Below are positions 42,401 to 45,132 of a stretch of DNA of 45,132 nt, piece after piece. The notes below the pieces were generated by a model. That model was not told the DNA's origin. It was given only the letters and a program-made list of their open reading frames with translations, and searched no databases. A program made the translations under genes and the position numbers. Source of the DNA: an uncultured Bacteroidota bacterium (GTDB lineage: Bacteria > Bacteroidota > Bacteroidia > 2-12-FULL-35-15). The DNA lies in NCBI GenBank assembly GCA_903847205.1, contig CAINDA010000016.1, forward strand, positions 1 through 45,132. The letters are read 5' to 3'. Each line of letters opens with the position of its first letter. The first letter of the stretch is position 1.

Positions 42401-45132
42401 GCGGCAGTGAAGTGCCCGGCAATGAAATCAATTGGTTTAACATGCTTACGGTTAATCCTATTGAGCCGGGCAGTAAAGCGCAGTTTGTAATCGGTACAAA
42501 AGAAAATGATGTAAAAGTGCTGTATGAAATTGAGCACAAAGGAGTAATTGTAAAAAAAGAATACATCAGCTTAAACAAAGAACAAAAGCTGATTGAAATT
42601 CCAGTTGAAGAAAAACACCGCGGTAATTTTTCGTTTCACTGCATTTTTGTAAAAAATAATCGCACTTATATACATGACGGCGCAGTGTACGTTCCCTATA
42701 CTAACAGAGAATTAGATATTGAATTTGAAACTTTCCGCAATAAGCTGCAGCCCGGCCAGCAGGAAGAATGGAAAGTGAAAATCAAAAATAAAAAGGGTGA
42801 TAAAGTAGCAGCCGAAATGGTGGCAGCAATGTATGATGCGTCCTTGGATGCCTTCAGGCCCAACAGCTGGTATTTCGATATTTACAATAGTTATTATTCA
42901 AATTTATATTGGGATGTAAACAGCGGTTTTGGAACTGTGAATGCCCAGCTTTACTCTGATTCTTGGAATGTTTACCCCACAGGTGCCTACCGTTATTACG
43001 ACCAGTTAAATTGGTTTAATTACAACAGCGGTTATTACGGTTACGGCGGTTATCTGGCTGATGAAGAATCCGGCGGGGCGCCAGGGCGGATGAGGGCTAT
43101 GGCCAAAAGCGCGCCGGCAATGGCTGTGGCACGTAGTGAGCAAGAACCTGAAGAGAAGAATGCTGAAGGGAAAGATGGTGATAAATCAAAAAAGAGAGAA
43201 ACTACTACAAAATCAGATTCATTTGCGGAAACACAGGATGTTACTACAGTTGCAACTGGAAGTTCCACTCCAATTCCGGCCGCCACACCGGGTGTTAAAA
43301 AGCCTGAACAAGACATGTCTAAAGTAGCAGCCCGGAGTAATTTTGCTGAAACAGCATTTTTCTTTCCTGCTTTAGAAACTGATAAAGACGGCAGTGTGAT
43401 TATAAAATTCACTATTCCTGAAGCCCTTACCAAATGGAAGATGATGGGCTTTGCACATACCAAAGATTTAAAATTCGGAAGCATTCAAAAAGAATTAGTA
43501 ACGCAGAAAGAATTAATGGTGATACCTAACGCACCGCGTTTCTTCCGCGAGAATGATAAAATGGAATTCAGCACAAAAATTTCAAATTTATCAGACGGTG
43601 ATTTAACAGGCACTGCCCAGATATTTTTCTATGATGCCTCTTCAATGAAAGATATAACAACAGAACTTACAAAAGAAGGTCCGTTAACATTCACATCTAA
43701 AAAAGGACAAAGCTCTGCATTAAGCTGGAACATCGCTGTTCCGGAAGGTTTCGGCGCCATCACTTATAAAGTAGTTGCAAAAGCAGGCAATTTTTCGGAC
43801 GGTGAAGAAATGGCCCTTCCTGTTTTAACCAACCGAATGCTGGTAACAGAAACAATGCCTTTACCCATCAGGGGACATCAGACAAAAACATTCCATTTCG
43901 AAAAATTCATCAATCAAAATAATGGTTCAACCACTTTACGGAATCATAAATTAACATTGGAGTTTACAGCAAACCCGGCCTGGTATGCAGTTCAGGCATT
44001 GCCATACATCATGGAATATCCGTATGAGTGCTCAGAGCAGACCTTTGCACGTTTTTATGCAAACAGCATTGCGTCGCATATTGCAAATTCATCACCCAAA
44101 ATAAAAGCGGTGTTCGATTCCTGGAAATCAAAAAGTCCGGAGGCACTGCTGTCTAATTTAGAAAAAAATCAGGACCTGAAATCATTGATGCTTGAAGAAA
44201 CGCCATGGGTGCTGGATGCGAAGGATGAGTCGGAACGCAAAAAAAGAGTAGGGCTTTTGTTCGACTTTAATAAAATGAGTTACGAGCTGACGTATGCAAT
44301 GAAAAAACTTCAGAAACAGCAGTCGCCGAACGGCGGATGGCCTTGGTTTGAAGGCATGCCCGATGACCGCTACATTACACAGTACATCATCACCGGAATG
44401 GGACACTTAGACCATCTCGGAATAAAAAATGTACATGATGATGCATTGGTTTGGAAAATGGTAACAGACGGTGTAAAGTATTTAGATAACCGCATCCGCG
44501 AAGATTACGAATGGATTTTGAAATATGATAAAGCCCATTTAGATGACAATCATTTAAGCTATCAGCAGATTCAATATTTGTATGCGCGCAGTTATTTCAA
44601 GGATATCAGTATTGATAACCGTAATCAAAAAGCGTTTGATTATTATAAAGGGCAGTCAAAAAAATACTGGCTTAAAAACGACCGTTACATGCAGGGTATG
44701 ATAGCATTGGCTTTGAACCGCTATGATGATAAAGCTACTCCGAAAGATATCATGAAATCAATAAAAGAAAATTCATTGAACAGCGAAGAAATGGGGATGT
44801 ACTGGAAAGAAAATTATGAGGGCTATTACTGGTACCAGGCTCCGATAGAAGCGCAGGCATTGCTGATTGAAGCCTTTGATGAAGTGAGCAATGATAAAAA
44901 ATCAGTAGATGATTTAAAAGTGTGGCTGTTGAAATCAAAACAGACCCAGGACTGGAAAACCACCAAAGCCACGTCAGAAGCTATTTATGCGTTACTGCTG
45001 AAAGGCACCGACTGGCTTGCCACAGAAAGTAATGTAGAAATAAGTATGGGCGATATAAAAATAGATCCCAAGAAAATGCCAGATGTAAAAGTAGAAGCAG
45101 GCACGGGTTATTTTAAAACCTCCTGGAGCGGA
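39409..45132 (+). CDS. Alpha-2-macroglobulin-like protein (3' end beyond the window)
   Basis: The reading frame runs from the ATG at 39409 to the window edge: 1908 codons without a stop, so the true end is missing. The N-terminus is a signal or anchor ('FFVSLIAISGIAAAF') with no lipobox Cys. The first ~430 residues are helical and TPR-like. Macroglobulin MG domains follow: 'FMDRGIYRPGQTVYFKG' (about 623), 'SVEEYKRPKFDV', and 'AFFFPALETDKDGSVIIKFTIPEALTKWKMMGFAHT' (A2M family signature). The thioester motif C-S-E-Q is at 1541-1544 in 'YPYECSEQTFARF', followed by the helical thioester domain ('NGGWPWFEGMPDDRYIT'). Bacterial A2Ms trap attacking proteases in the periplasm and are often encoded next to the peptidoglycan synthase pbpC; that gene may lie just outside. 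Confidence 0.93.
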   Translation, partial: MNFNRLFFVSLIAISGIAAAFTITNYTKMKSSTLLIFPKGSTYAKEWKKIDSLTEKGLNKSALEVVNGIYEKAKTENNAPQFVKAVIHRMKYEQYIEEYSLVKSLNKLTEEAKGAGYPVKPILHSMIAESYWHYYQNNRWKFYNRTETVNFNNDDITTWDLKTIFSQVIKNYQASLESSDSLKRTPLNIYDDVLVKQPNSRNFRPTLYDFLAHRAVDFYMNEEPDITRPAYKFELNSESYFWNFNEFAKIKIESKDTLSAKFYAVKILQDIIAFHSHDENPRALIDADLKRLKFVKNKSVSEIKDSLYLTSLQNLERHFNSDPASADVGCEIAKVYSERGNKYAPLQSEEHKWLKKQALEVCDAVIKKFPKSDGAVNCEVVKAQIKEHSVNFVTEKVTLPNQPFRALLTYKNLKTVYVRIAQMDIDKYKKSVERYYGEALIKEYLKLTPVKEFSVELPDDGDFQSHTAEIKIPELPFGHYIILTGSEQGLSYKKNGVAYAAAWVSNISYINRRMTNGSYDFYVQHRETGVPLKGASAQLYYEKYNYSTRKYEFVKSEKYTTDENGYFNVPPVNEYRNFTIDFAYKAADADVSDRLQTESAIYQYRTYPERKERTPKTFFFMDRGIYRPGQTVYFKGIMINTDGETNEIMPNTFTTVVFYDVNSQKIAEANLKTNEYGTFNGTFTTPSGVLNGQMSLNNGSGSIYFSVEEYKRPKFDVTFNPVKGSYRLNENIKVEGLAKAYSGAKIDGAEVKYRVVRNASFPYWWYWWRGYYPQSPQMEITNGVTVSNDTGAFFVNFKAIPDLSIPKSYEPTYSYTIYADVTDINGETHSSQTYVRAAYTALNLNVNVPELLEKENKEGFVISTTNMSGQFEPAQGKIEIYKLKEPDKTYRTRPWSRPDKFLMSKEEFENTFPKDEYKEENNMYKWSRGEKIFEKNFKNTGEIISAAGITSAPHKNDSVKILNRKSWNPGVYVLEAHSKDAYGEDVKDIKYFTVYSNSGSEVPGNEINWFNMLTVNPIEPGSKAQFVIGTKENDVKVLYEIEHKGVIVKKEYISLNKEQKLIEIPVEEKHRGNFSFHCIFVKNNRTYIHDGAVYVPYTNRELDIEFETFRNKLQPGQQEEWKVKIKNKKGDKVAAEMVAAMYDASLDAFRPNSWYFDIYNSYYSNLYWDVNSGFGTVNAQLYSDSWNVYPTGAYRYYDQLNWFNYNSGYYGYGGYLADEESGGAPGRMRAMAKSAPAMAVARSEQEPEEKNAEGKDGDKSKKRETTTKSDSFAETQDVTTVATGSSTPIPAATPGVKKPEQDMSKVAARSNFAETAFFFPALETDKDGSVIIKFTIPEALTKWKMMGFAHTKDLKFGSIQKELVTQKELMVIPNAPRFFRENDKMEFSTKISNLSDGDLTGTAQIFFYDASSMKDITTELTKEGPLTFTSKKGQSSALSWNIAVPEGFGAITYKVVAKAGNFSDGEEMALPVLTNRMLVTETMPLPIRGHQTKTFHFEKFINQNNGSTTLRNHKLTLEFTANPAWYAVQALPYIMEYPYECSEQTFARFYANSIASHIANSSPKIKAVFDSWKSKSPEALLSNLEKNQDLKSLMLEETPWVLDAKDESERKKRVGLLFDFNKMSYELTYAMKKLQKQQSPNGGWPWFEGMPDDRYITQYIITGMGHLDHLGIKNVHDDALVWKMVTDGVKYLDNRIREDYEWILKYDKAHLDDNHLSYQQIQYLYARSYFKDISIDNRNQKAFDYYKGQSKKYWLKNDRYMQGMIALALNRYDDKATPKDIMKSIKENSLNSEEMGMYWKENYEGYYWYQAPIEAQALLIEAFDEVSNDKKSVDDLKVWLLKSKQTQDWKTTKATSEAIYALLLKGTDWLATESNVEISMGDIKIDPKKMPDVKVEAGTGYFKTSWSG

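Noticed and set aside
43050-43484. A 144-codon minus-strand frame
   Set aside because: It is antisense to the continuous A2M reading frame and reflects the composition of its low-complexity insert.
1-45132. Search for prophage, integrative element, toxin-antitoxin, restriction or other defence system
   Set aside because: No integrase, transposase, methyltransferase, phage structural gene, paired toxin-antitoxin frame or tRNA attachment site could be recognised. The AddA-like enzyme is better explained as housekeeping repair.

Overview
The window looks like chromosomal DNA of an AT-rich member of the Bacteroidota (Cytophaga/Flavobacterium/Sphingobacteria side). The evidence is five secreted proteins with C-terminal domains of the type IX secretion (T9SS) or gliding-motility kind, lipoproteins with Bacteroidota-style lipoboxes, -7 promoter boxes of the TAnnTTTG type, poor Shine-Dalgarno sites, and family variants typical of the phylum (LspA, PpiD, a POTRA-less Omp85 barrel, a DUF502 protein). 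I see no rRNA, tRNA, CRISPR array, transposase, integrase or phage gene. It reads as a core-genome segment with scattered envelope genes.

Region by region. 1-11.4 kb (all minus): a small lipoprotein, a T9SS cargo with a probable beta-propeller fold, a SPOR-domain protein, a large choice-of-anchor/PKD adhesin-like cargo, a MacB/FtsX-type permease with a small membrane protein, a lipoprotein plus beta-barrel pair, and a lamin-tail-domain cargo. 11.5-17.5 kb (plus): asd (lysine/threonine/methionine and diaminopimelate synthesis), an Asn-rich lipoprotein with two tandem repeats, then three envelope genes: an Omp85/D15 barrel, a membrane protein and a lipoprotein with a Met/Gly tail. 17.5-21.5 kb (minus): an AddA/RecB-like helicase-nuclease and, just behind it, an L,D-transpeptidase-fold protein. 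21.6-25.8 kb (plus): a subtilisin-like T9SS protease and the periplasmic foldase PpiD. 26.1-33.5 kb (minus): GNAT acetyltransferase, SlyD-like FKBP isomerase, LepA, signal peptidase II, a YcaQ-type DNA glycosylase and an acyl-CoA carboxylase beta subunit. 33.8-45.1 kb (plus): a DUF502 membrane protein, a T9SS beta-propeller protein, a TPR/SpoIIE-type phosphatase, and an alpha-2-macroglobulin-like protein that runs off the right edge.

The common theme is the cell envelope: secretion substrates, periplasmic folding (PpiD), lipoprotein maturation (LspA), outer-membrane barrels, peptidoglycan-related enzymes and a protease trap. The T9SS apparatus itself is not here, so the cargo proteins must use machinery encoded elsewhere.

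I did not find a convincing new defence or mobile system. The points most worth a second look are several strong palindromes between genes, a CRP/FNR-like operator upstream of ppiD, the Omp85 cluster with its Met-rich lipoprotein, the DNA-level tandem repeats in the Asn-rich lipoprotein, and the phosphatase/macroglobulin pair at the right edge. Protein assignments come from motif and family recognition by eye; no database search was run.
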